A stretch of DNA of 11,692 bases from Promethearchaeota archaeon (GTDB lineage: Archaea > Asgardarchaeota > Lokiarchaeia > Sigyniarchaeales > SOKP01), in assembly GCA_030606095.1 (NCBI GenBank), contig JAUWHC010000043.1, forward strand, positions 1-11,692, in the 5' to 3' direction. How positions within the stretch are numbered: position 1 is the first letter of the stretch; the number at the start of each line of letters is the position of its first letter. The translations under genes were made by a program, and so were the position numbers. The notes under the pieces are model-generated. The model ran no database searches. It had not been told where the DNA came from and worked only from the letters and a program-made list of their open reading frames with translations. Shown here one piece after another: positions 1 through 6,481 of this stretch.

Positions 1-236
1 TCTGAGGTTTCGGAACTTAATGTGTCTTCTTCAAACTCTTCATTGGATTCTTTTTCGAGTTCTTCTTCGATATTCTCATCGATATCAATAGTACCCTCTA
101 ATTCTTCCGGAATCTTTTCTACTTGAGAAATTTCTTTTTCTTCTGTTTTAGTTATAAGTATTTCTTCATTCTCTTCTTCTATTTCAGTTTCAATTTCAGG
201 TAGTTTTTCTAGTTCTTTTTCGCTATTTTCGTTCAT
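1..236 (-). CDS. Acidic N-terminus of probable ScpB (partial, 3' end outside window)
   Basis: The reading frame opens with ATG at 236-234 and stays open for 78 codons to the window edge, so only the N-terminus is visible. It is extremely acidic: roughly 40% of residues are Glu or Asp, mixed with Ile, Lys and Ser, with no glycine-rich or hydrophobic core. It looks like a disordered or solvent-exposed tail rather than a folded domain. It starts 15 nt after the kleisin stop on the same strand and is third in an smc-scpA-x series. In archaea and bacteria that place is commonly taken by scpB, the winged-helix kleisin-binding subunit of condensin. That identity rests on gene order alone, because the diagnostic winged-helix part lies outside the window. 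Known ScpB proteins normally lack an 80-residue acidic leader, so this would be an unusual version or another protein. A TGGCGATTAATT stretch precedes the start. Confidence 0.5.
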   Translation of the reverse strand, partial: MNENSEKELEKLPEIETEIEEENEEILITKTEEKEISQVEKIPEELEGTIDIDENIEEELEKESNEEFEEDTLSSETS

Positions 237-251
237 AATTAATCGCCAAAA

Positions 252-1250
252 TTATTTTTTTAAGTTAATTGAAAAATTTTTAAAATCTTGTTCTTGTGAT
301 AGAATTAGCTTATTGCCCGTGGACAGGAACATAAGCGCCAAAAACATTCTTATAAAAGCAAATTTTTTCCCAAGGTCGCTTTCTTCTTCAGTATTAATAA
401 TTTTTGTTATATCAAAAAAACTCGTTTCTTTACCATCAAGTTGTATTTTCGATTTAATGCGGTTAAACCAAGAATTGTGAAGTTCTTCTACCGTTTGTTC
501 CCTTCCACTAATATGCTTCAAAAGTTCTTTTGGTAATTGAGCTTTTGATTTCGTTTGAATTTTTTGATATTTTATTTCGTCCCTCCGCATTCTCCGCCTT
601 TTTAATTTTTCTTTCTTTTGCATAGTTTCGATTATGGCAGACCTCATCGCGTCAAACAATTCATCTTTAGTGGAAATTAGCATTTTTGGTTGAATTGGTT
701 GCGGTAAGGTCTTTGGAATTGTTCGAGAATGTTTTTCCCGGAATTTCTCTAATTCTTCTTTTTTTTGAATTTGTTCTTCTTCTCTTATGATACTCGAAAT
801 TTTATAATGATGAAGTACTGCTGATGTTTTGAGAGCGATACCTGAAATCTTATAATTGATTAAATCTTCGTGTAGCATATTATCGAAAAATTTATCTACT
901 AACGATGATAAATCATAGAACGCAACATTTGATTCTTTTGCGACTTCGCTATCTAATAGTGAATTATAGGGGGGTTTTTGCCAAAATTTCAAATCAAATT
1001 TTTGTTTATGAATTAGTGCAGGATCATCTTCTTCGCCAGCAATTAATTCTTCTTCAATTATTTCCTCCACATCTTTCTGTTCTTGAGTTCTATCGACAAA
1101 ATCTGGATGAGAAGTTATTTCGCCTAAAAACTTTATAATATCAATTTTTTTAGACTTAGAAGGGATAATAATCTTATTTTTGCTCGCAAATTCTCTTAAT
1201 TGCTTAACACTCCATTCTGTGAAGGCGTACTTCTTTTCTGAGGCATTCAT
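252..1250 (-). CDS. scpA: ScpA-like kleisin with N-terminal SAP/HeH-like segment
   Basis: This is the probable kleisin subunit of the SMC complex, bridging the two SMC heads. Seen in the 332 residues: a short two-helix unit at about 13-42 (W13, QLREFA, then IPSK and KIDIIKFL) that resembles SAP/HeH DNA-binding motifs; an acidic linker at about 55-76; a kleisin N-terminal helical domain at about 95-152, including a YKISGIALKTSAVL stretch typical of ScpA; a charged linker with a basic cluster KLKRRRMRR at 215-223; and a C-terminal winged helix at about 250-330 ending in the RMFLALMFL helix and a short strand pair. Typical ScpA is about 220-270 residues, so the extra length lies in the N-terminal segment and the linker. 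It starts 40 nt after smc and ends 15 nt before the next gene, which supports one operon. The ATG at 1250 includes the SAP-like segment. No good Shine-Dalgarno is visible. ScpA identity is fairly secure; the SAP call is by motif reading only. Confidence 0.82.
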   Translation of the reverse strand: MNASEKKYAFTEWSVKQLREFASKNKIIIPSKSKKIDIIKFLGEITSHPDFVDRTQEQKDVEEIIEEELIAGEEDDPALIHKQKFDLKFWQKPPYNSLLDSEVAKESNVAFYDLSSLVDKFFDNMLHEDLINYKISGIALKTSAVLHHYKISSIIREEEQIQKKEELEKFREKHSRTIPKTLPQPIQPKMLISTKDELFDAMRSAIIETMQKKEKLKRRRMRRDEIKYQKIQTKSKAQLPKELLKHISGREQTVEELHNSWFNRIKSKIQLDGKETSFFDITKIINTEEESDLGKKFAFIRMFLALMFLSTGNKLILSQEQDFKNFSINLKK

Positions 1251-1290
1251 TTTAGGAATAATATTACACCAAAACTTTTAATTGATATTT

Positions 1291-4200
1291 TTAATTTTCT
1301 TCTACATTTGTGGGCACATCTGGAAGTTCAAGTAGCCTCTTGGCTTCTTCTTCCAAATCTACGCTAAAGATATCGGTTATTCCACTTTGTTGCATGGAAA
1401 CGCCATAAATTCGATCAGCATTAACGATATTTTCCTCTCTATGACTGATTACCATAAATTGTGCTTGGCTCGCAAATTCCTTTATAACTACACTGACTCT
1501 ATGCACATTTGGACCGTCTAAAGCGGCGTCAATCTCATCCATGATGTAAAATGGAGCAGGATAAAATTCTTGAACGGCAAATATAAAAGATAACGCAACC
1601 AAAGTTTTTTCACCCCCACTAAGGATCTCCAAACTAGAGATACGTTTTCCACGAGGTCGAGCTTCAATACTAACCCCTCCCTCAAACGGTTTATCTGGAC
1701 GATCAAGAATCATTTTAGCCGATCCCCCGGGCGAAAGCTTCTGGAAAATGCGTGAAAATTCTCGGTTTATCTCGTGGTATGCTTTCATGAAGGTTCTAGT
1801 TTTTTCCAAATCAATCTTATCAATTGCATCAAGGATAGATTTCCTCTCGCGTTGAATCGTCTGTCTCCTCATATCAATTTCGTCGAATCGCTCTTTTACA
1901 GTATCGTATTGTGTAATTGCCTTTAAATTAACGGGTTCTAGAGCTTTTTTCTTGTTATTGGCAGTAGAAATATCCGATTGCAAACCAGCTTCAGATAAAT
2001 CGTCAGTAACTGGGGGTAATGAGCCATAATCTTTAGATCGTTGATACAATGTTTCAATTTGATCCATGGTGATAATTTTTTTAGATTCGTAATTATTCAA
2101 TTTAGAACGTTCCATAGAGTGGTCTGATTTAAGTTCATTCAATTGGTTCTGATAATTTTTTTGTTTTTTCCAAGATATATCCTTTCCTTGAATTTCTTTG
2201 TTTATCTCTTCTTGCTTGAGGCTCTTTTTATTGTTCTCTTGATTTAGATCGTCTTTAACCTTTTCAATATCTTTTAATATGGAATCAACTTGTTTTTCTG
2301 CATCTTTAATATCTTCATGTAAGGATATGATTTTTTGTTCTCTTTCCTTATTTTTGTTTAGTTCGTTTAATTTTCCTTGGGATTTGTGAAGATCTTTGTT
2401 TAATTTATTTAATTTTTTCTGAGCTCTCTTCTGGGCGTCTAACTCTTTGTTTTTATCCTCATGCATTGAATTTATTATTTGTTGTACCTCGTCAACTTTC
2501 TTTTGTACTCCGTCTACTTGAGAGTTAAACCCTTCTATTTCTTGATTACAACTTGTAATGCTTTTGCTTGCTTCAATGTTTTCCTTAGATAATTCTTCAA
2601 TTGAATTTATAAGCATCATTATATTTTCAAGAGCCCTTAACTTATCCATTGTCGTTTCTAAATTCTTGTTCTTTTCATCAATTTGTGCTCTTAACTTTTC
2701 AGTGCTTTCCCAAAAGTTATCTTTTTCAGAAAGACGGGCTTCTATTTTTGAAATTATTGCGTCTTGCTCAAGCTTAAGATTCTTTATATTTTCTTCAGTA
2801 TTGATTATAACTTTTTTCTTCTCTTCTATATTACTATTTAATTCTTTTATATTACTTTCAATTTCAATGATATCGTCGTAAAACGATTGAATACCTTGTA
2901 ATTCTTGTAATTTCTTTTGCAGCCCATCTAATTCTATTTGTTTGTCTTCAATTTTTTTTTTTATTATCGAAATATCGTCCCAATAAATGTTTTTTAATTG
3001 CTTTAAATTTTTAATCTCAGCCTCAAAATTTTCTTTTTGCTTCTCTTCTACGACCAAATTCCTCTGATCAAGTTCATTTTCAGATTTCTTAATTTTTTCA
3101 TTAATTTCGCTAATTCTTTTATTAACATATTCTAGTCTTTTATTACAAGCAGAAAGATCTACGGAATCGTGTTTATTTTGAGTGCTCATCACGCTTAATT
3201 TTTTGTCAATAGTATTTAAGTCGTTATTTTGAGAATTAATATTTTCAGTGATTTCTTCGAGTTGTTTATACAAATCTTGGCTTTTCGACATAGTTAACTT
3301 TCTTAACGAAAGATATACATTTTCAAGGATCTCCATTAAATCTTGTACAAAGCTATCAAAGGTTGAGGTAGATTCTTGTATCTCCACATCGGCTGATTCT
3401 TTTACCTTATCTATTAATTGATCTATGGTAGAATCAATGTTTTCCGTAAAGAGTCCTAAAGTTTGAAGGATAGATTTAAGCGTTTCAGACATTTCAGAAG
3501 CATCAGATCTTTCCTCAGCTGCAGAGTTAACTTCTTCAATTGTTTTCATAATATCAATTATATCTAAAACAAATTGTTTAAAATTGATTGCACTGGTTTC
3601 GATAGCTTCTGCGTTTGATTGTTGAATGTTACCCTTTATTGATTCAACGGATATATTGATGTTTTGAGTTAACATATTTAAAATCTGAAGGATTCCTGTA
3701 ATATCTTCTGTGTTTCTTTCGTATTCTTTTTCTGTACTTTCAATCTTCACTACTAAATTTTCTTTCTCGGTTGAAAGTTCCCCCATACGCCTTTGAATAT
3801 TTTCTTTTTTCTTATTCAAATTTTGTGATTCTTTGTCTATTTTAGTAAGGTTCTCGCTTAAAGTGGACGATTTTAAATCCAATTCGCGCTTTTCGCGTTC
3901 AAGATTTGTAAGTTCTTTTTTAATTAATTTTAATCTAGTATTAATATTTTCAATCCTAGTTTTGTTATCATAGATTTCATTTACGATAGAATCTTGTTTC
4001 ATTAATAATAATTCTAAATTTTGTTCATTTTTTTTATAAGTAGAATCTTCTTCTTTTGTTTGTCTTCTAAACTCGTTAATATCTTTAAGCAAAGCATCTC
4101 TTTTTTTCAGTAATTCTTTTAAAACTTCTTCTGTATCTTTTCCTTTACTAAGGTCTTTAATTTTATTTTCAGTAGCTACTTTTCTCAATTTTAATTTCTC

Positions 4201-5748
4201 AATACGGTCACTATTCATTTTAATTTCCGTATTCAATGAGGATAGCATAGAGTTGAAATCGGCTATTTTCGAATTTAATTGGCTCTTTTCATCACGTAAT
4301 TCATTTATACCTTTTTCTAATTCCTTCTGGTTATCATTTTCCTTAGAAATTTTAATATTTAAGTCAGCTACTTCTTTTCTTATAATTTCTGCTTCCTTTT
4401 TTGTGTTTTTTATCGCTTCCTCTACGCTCTCAGAATCTCCTTTTAATTTATTGAGCTCTTCTTCTAATTTTATTTTCTTCTCTTCGTTTTTTTTAATGTT
4501 TTCTTTTAGAAACTTTAATTTGGCTTTATTTGAGGAAATGCTCTGTTTAATCGTTGAAATTTCTCGATTAAGTGTCGATTTTGTGTTGTTATTATTTTGG
4601 ATTTTAGTATCAATTTCTGCTTGTTTTTGTTGTTTACTTTCGATTTCGCTTTTAGCCGCTTCAATCAAGTTATCTGTTTCCGTTATTACATTTGATTCTG
4701 ACTCTATTAAAGAATCGTAAGTCTGACCCTCTTCAAGTTTCATTTGTAAATTTTCTAAGGTTTTTATCTCTTGAGTTAGTTTATCTATTGATTTCTTAAA
4801 ATTTTCTAAAGAAGTTTGATTCGAAGATTGTTGGGTTTTTAATAGAGTAATGTTTTCGTTAATGACTTCTCTTTCTTTTTCTTTCTCAGATATAGTTTTT
4901 TGTATGTTTTCCATAACTAAGGTTTCTTGTTGTAGCAACTCTTCTTGTCTTGTTAATTTTTCCTGCAATTCTTCAATAATAGAATTAGATTCCTCTATTT
5001 TGACTTCCAATTCGTCCTCTTCTTTCCTCAATTTTGAAATCTTTAGAGCGATCAATTGAGCATTGTAATACGAAACTTTTTCATCTAATTCCTTCCAAGC
5101 TAAGGCATCGTTTTTTTCTTTTTCAACTTTTTTAAGTTGAGAAGAGACTTCTTTAAAAATTGCTTCAAATTGTCCTAAATCGCGCTCGGCTTTTTCTAAC
5201 TCTTTCATCGTTGCGTCCTTCATTTCGTCGTACTTCTGAAGGCCAATTAGATTTTCAATGAACTGCCTGCGACCCTCTTCGTTCATGTGAGTCAATTCCA
5301 CGATTTTTCCTTGCAAAACAAATTGGTTGCTGCCATCAGGATCTATATTCGCTACAGCTAAAGCGTTAAGAATTTGTTGACGGGTAGTTTTTTTCCCATT
5401 CATTTTATAGCCACCACCGCCCCCTCTTTGTATAGTTCGACTAACTTCAAAAGTTTCAGTTCCGCCTGGAAATATTTTTTCGGAATTATCAAAATAGAGA
5501 GCCACTGTGGCTCTATTTGAAGGGTTTTTACCTCGAGAACCAGCAAAAATTAGATCTTCAAGACTTTTAGCTCTCATAGTTTTCTTGCTTAATCTACCTA
5601 AAGCAAAAGTTAATGCGTCAATAATATTGGATTTACCAGCTCCATTAGGACCTACGATGCATGTAAACCCTGAAGAGAGCCTTATAGTTACCGTACGATC
5701 GCCGAAGGATTTAAATCCTGTCATTGAAATTTTTTTAATATGGGTCAA
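1291..5748 (-). CDS. smc: SMC ATPase with non-canonical (hinge-less) centre and long arms
   Basis: This is a chromosome-organising SMC ATPase of 1485 residues; typical archaeal SMC is about 1170-1200. Head motifs are complete: GFKSFG at 11-16, Walker A GPNGAGKSN at 33-41, an R-loop-like MRAKSLEDLIF at 58-68, Q-loop glutamine Q146, signature LSGGEK at 1376-1381, Walker B FYIMDEID at 1400-1407 with E1405, D-loop to 1411, and switch histidine H1436. Long heptad-rich arms occupy about 172-680 and 815-1268. The centre has no canonical hinge: glycines are sparse and scattered between 342 and 1240. A duplicated helical module (copies 685-737 and 759-811) sits there instead. There is no CxxC, so it is not a Rad50 zinc hook. 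A five-glycine run (109-113, bases 5410-5424) lies in the N-lobe. The start is TTG: an in-frame TGA lies upstream, the next ATG is residue 9, and residues 1-8 align with the usual SMC first strand. It is first in the operon with the kleisin. Confidence 0.95.
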   Translation of the reverse strand: MTHIKKISMTGFKSFGDRTVTIRLSSGFTCIVGPNGAGKSNIIDALTFALGRLSKKTMRAKSLEDLIFAGSRGKNPSNRATVALYFDNSEKIFPGGTETFEVSRTIQRGGGGGYKMNGKKTTRQQILNALAVANIDPDGSNQFVLQGKIVELTHMNEEGRRQFIENLIGLQKYDEMKDATMKELEKAERDLGQFEAIFKEVSSQLKKVEKEKNDALAWKELDEKVSYYNAQLIALKISKLRKEEDELEVKIEESNSIIEELQEKLTRQEELLQQETLVMENIQKTISEKEKEREVINENITLLKTQQSSNQTSLENFKKSIDKLTQEIKTLENLQMKLEEGQTYDSLIESESNVITETDNLIEAAKSEIESKQQKQAEIDTKIQNNNNTKSTLNREISTIKQSISSNKAKLKFLKENIKKNEEKKIKLEEELNKLKGDSESVEEAIKNTKKEAEIIRKEVADLNIKISKENDNQKELEKGINELRDEKSQLNSKIADFNSMLSSLNTEIKMNSDRIEKLKLRKVATENKIKDLSKGKDTEEVLKELLKKRDALLKDINEFRRQTKEEDSTYKKNEQNLELLLMKQDSIVNEIYDNKTRIENINTRLKLIKKELTNLEREKRELDLKSSTLSENLTKIDKESQNLNKKKENIQRRMGELSTEKENLVVKIESTEKEYERNTEDITGILQILNMLTQNINISVESIKGNIQQSNAEAIETSAINFKQFVLDIIDIMKTIEEVNSAAEERSDASEMSETLKSILQTLGLFTENIDSTIDQLIDKVKESADVEIQESTSTFDSFVQDLMEILENVYLSLRKLTMSKSQDLYKQLEEITENINSQNNDLNTIDKKLSVMSTQNKHDSVDLSACNKRLEYVNKRISEINEKIKKSENELDQRNLVVEEKQKENFEAEIKNLKQLKNIYWDDISIIKKKIEDKQIELDGLQKKLQELQGIQSFYDDIIEIESNIKELNSNIEEKKKVIINTEENIKNLKLEQDAIISKIEARLSEKDNFWESTEKLRAQIDEKNKNLETTMDKLRALENIMMLINSIEELSKENIEASKSITSCNQEIEGFNSQVDGVQKKVDEVQQIINSMHEDKNKELDAQKRAQKKLNKLNKDLHKSQGKLNELNKNKEREQKIISLHEDIKDAEKQVDSILKDIEKVKDDLNQENNKKSLKQEEINKEIQGKDISWKKQKNYQNQLNELKSDHSMERSKLNNYESKKIITMDQIETLYQRSKDYGSLPPVTDDLSEAGLQSDISTANNKKKALEPVNLKAITQYDTVKERFDEIDMRRQTIQRERKSILDAIDKIDLEKTRTFMKAYHEINREFSRIFQKLSPGGSAKMILDRPDKPFEGGVSIEARPRGKRISSLEILSGGEKTLVALSFIFAVQEFYPAPFYIMDEIDAALDGPNVHRVSVVIKEFASQAQFMVISHREENIVNADRIYGVSMQQSGITDIFSVDLEEEAKRLLELPDVPTNVEEN
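3316..3696 (-). repeat. Internal tandem duplication replacing the SMC hinge
   Basis: Within smc, residues 685-737 (bases 3538-3696) and 759-811 (bases 3316-3474) align without gaps at an offset of 74 residues. About 15 of 53 positions are identical and many others are conservative (I/V/L/M, N/D, Q/E, S/T). Shared landmarks are an ILQxLxxxTxNI start and an FxxFVxD near the end. DNA similarity is also visible at the start of each copy (ATCCTTCA followed by A/G, A, C/T, TTTA). The copies are joined by a polar linker (about 741-752). The pair is centred at about residue 748; the midpoint of the protein is 743. Confidence 0.8.
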
Positions 5749-5770
5749 ATTTAATTCGCCATTTCTTCAT
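5735..5770 (-). other. Short upstream ORF overlapping the smc start
   Basis: An ATG at 5770-5768 opens an 11-codon frame (MKKWRIKFDPY) ending in TAA at 5737-5735. It is in a different frame from smc and runs past the smc TTG start at 5748. It is directly preceded by AGG. With a TTG start and no good Shine-Dalgarno for smc itself, this could influence smc translation, or it could be chance in AT-rich leader sequence. No protein function is claimed. Confidence 0.25.
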
Positions 5771-5796
5771 CCTATTATGAAATTAAATAATAAATA

Positions 5797-5810
5797 CATA
5801 TATTTATATA
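5797..5810 (-). promoter_or_regulatory. Candidate TATA box for the smc operon
   Basis: On the minus strand this reads TATATAAATATATG, a good archaeal TATA-type sequence about 50 nt upstream of the TTG start. Initiation about 25 nt downstream would give a leader of roughly 25-40 nt. The surroundings are very AT-rich, so the exact box is uncertain. Confidence 0.45.
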
Positions 5811-5820
5811 CTCAGTATTT

Positions 5821-5827
5821 AAAAAAA
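5821..5827 (-). terminator. T-tract terminator after the HxlR-type gene
   Basis: A run of seven T on the minus strand about 36 nt after the regulator stop codon, without an obvious hairpin, fits archaeal oligo-T termination. It lies just upstream of the smc TATA candidate, separating the two minus-strand units. Confidence 0.4.
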
Positions 5828-5862
5828 TAAGTTTAATGTATTTATGATTTTAATTTTGAGTG

Positions 5863-6312
5863 TTATCTCCTTAATTCTTCTGGTAAGATAAAGTAAAAAA
5901 TTAATGGTAAAATTAATTCGTAAATTCCCTTACCGAATTCCGTTATTGTATAAAATACTCGGACGGGTTGTCCATTTTCGACATGCCGTTCGATTATATT
6001 CTTTTCTCGTAAATCATTTAATCGGGTTGTTAGAGTTCGTGAATTCACATCTACTAATGTTTTTTTTATTTCATTATAATAAGGTTTTTCTAAATTCACG
6101 ATAGTATAAATTATGTCCAATGTCCATTTCCCATGAAATAATCCTAATGCTTTATTCATAAACTTTCTTTCTATCTGTATTTGATGAATATTATGGGAAA
6201 AAAAAGATTTATCTCTTATCATTCCCGTTCTTACTGCCTTACGCATTATCGGGATGAAATCTATCATTTCTTTCCAAATTTCATATAAAGTTTTCTTTTT
6301 TACTGAAGACAT
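5863..6312 (-). CDS. HxlR-family winged-helix transcriptional regulator
   Basis: A 149-residue DNA-binding protein. The C-terminal two thirds match the HxlR/MarR-like winged helix: helix 1 with GKWTLDIIYTI at 61-71, the recognition region YNEIKK...SRTLTTRLNDLREKNIIER at 79-109, and the wing with VRVFYTITEFGKGI at 117-130. About 50 residues precede this domain, longer than usual, and are helical and basic. Many HxlR proteins sense redox stress through a cysteine just before the GKW helix. This protein contains no cysteine at all, so a thiol switch is unlikely and another ligand is expected. The ATG at 6312 is preceded by AAGGA only 3 nt away, a short spacing. It is divergent from the membrane protein at 6482-7132, with a 169-nt shared promoter region, so regulation of that neighbour and of itself is a reasonable inference. 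Confidence 0.85.
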   Translation of the reverse strand: MSSVKKKTLYEIWKEMIDFIPIMRKAVRTGMIRDKSFFSHNIHQIQIERKFMNKALGLFHGKWTLDIIYTIVNLEKPYYNEIKKTLVDVNSRTLTTRLNDLREKNIIERHVENGQPVRVFYTITEFGKGIYELILPLIFYFILPEELRR

Positions 6313-6347
6313 AATTCCTTCTTGCCTAAAATTTAAAGTCTCGTTAG

Positions 6348-6355
6348 TTTATAAT
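6348..6355 (-). promoter_or_regulatory. Candidate TATA box for the HxlR-type gene
   Basis: The minus strand reads ATTATAAA about 36 nt upstream of the ATG at 6312. Initiation about 25 nt downstream would leave a leader of only about 10-15 nt, just enough to include the AAGGA at 6316-6320. Confidence 0.35.
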
Positions 6356-6403
6356 TTTTCAGTTAGTTACTTTACTCTTACTTTTTCATTTAAAAACTAG
6401 GGA

Positions 6404-6413
6404 TTATATTTAA
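6404..6413 (+). promoter_or_regulatory. Candidate TATA box for the membrane protein gene
   Basis: TTATATTTAA lies about 70 nt upstream of the ATG at 6482. Predicted initiation near 6430-6440 would fall on the inverted repeat at 6424-6442. Confidence 0.35.
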
Positions 6414-6423
6414 TAATTAAAGC

Positions 6424-6442
6424 AACTTTACTTTTTAAAGTT
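6424..6442. promoter_or_regulatory. Inverted repeat, candidate operator in divergent promoter
   Basis: AACTTT and AAAGTT form perfect 6-bp arms around a 7-nt spacer. The dyad sits about 10-30 nt downstream of the plus-strand TATA candidate, at the expected initiation site of the membrane protein gene. A dimeric HxlR-type regulator encoded next door would be the obvious binder. The related motif ACTTTACT also occurs in the same gap. Confidence 0.35.
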
Positions 6443-6466
6443 ATCAAATTGCTAAATAAAATCAAA

Positions 6467-6474
6467 AAGGAGGT
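6467..6474 (+). promoter_or_regulatory. Strong Shine-Dalgarno for the membrane protein gene
   Basis: AAGGAGGT with 7 nt to the ATG at 6482 is a near-perfect ribosome binding site and fixes this start. It stands out because most other genes in the window have weak or no Shine-Dalgarno. Confidence 0.75.
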
Positions 6475-6481
6475 ATAGTGT

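Noticed and set aside
2558..2881. 107-codon plus-strand open frame antisense to smc, looking hydrophobic
   Set aside because: The apparent membrane character is again a complement artefact of the coiled-coil coding strand. No ribosome site or promoter was found.
4253..4720. 155-codon open frame on the plus strand, antisense to smc
   Set aside because: Its translation is dominated by Ser, Phe and Leu runs, the expected mirror of Glu/Lys-rich coiled coil. The opposite strand has strong, continuous SMC motifs.
1291..5748. Rad50/SbcC identity for the large coiled-coil ATPase
   Set aside because: There is no CxxC hook (cysteines only at 30, 869 and 1067, all isolated). The head motifs and the LEPVNLKAI segment before the C-lobe are SMC-type, and the gene is followed by a kleisin.
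5507..5830. 107-codon plus-strand frame antisense to the SMC N-lobe
   Set aside because: It lies opposite Walker A coding sequence and shows no family motif of its own.
5749..5862. Possible small RNA or tRNA in the gap between smc and the HxlR-type gene
   Set aside because: Almost pure A/T with no cloverleaf or stable stem; better explained by a terminator plus promoter.
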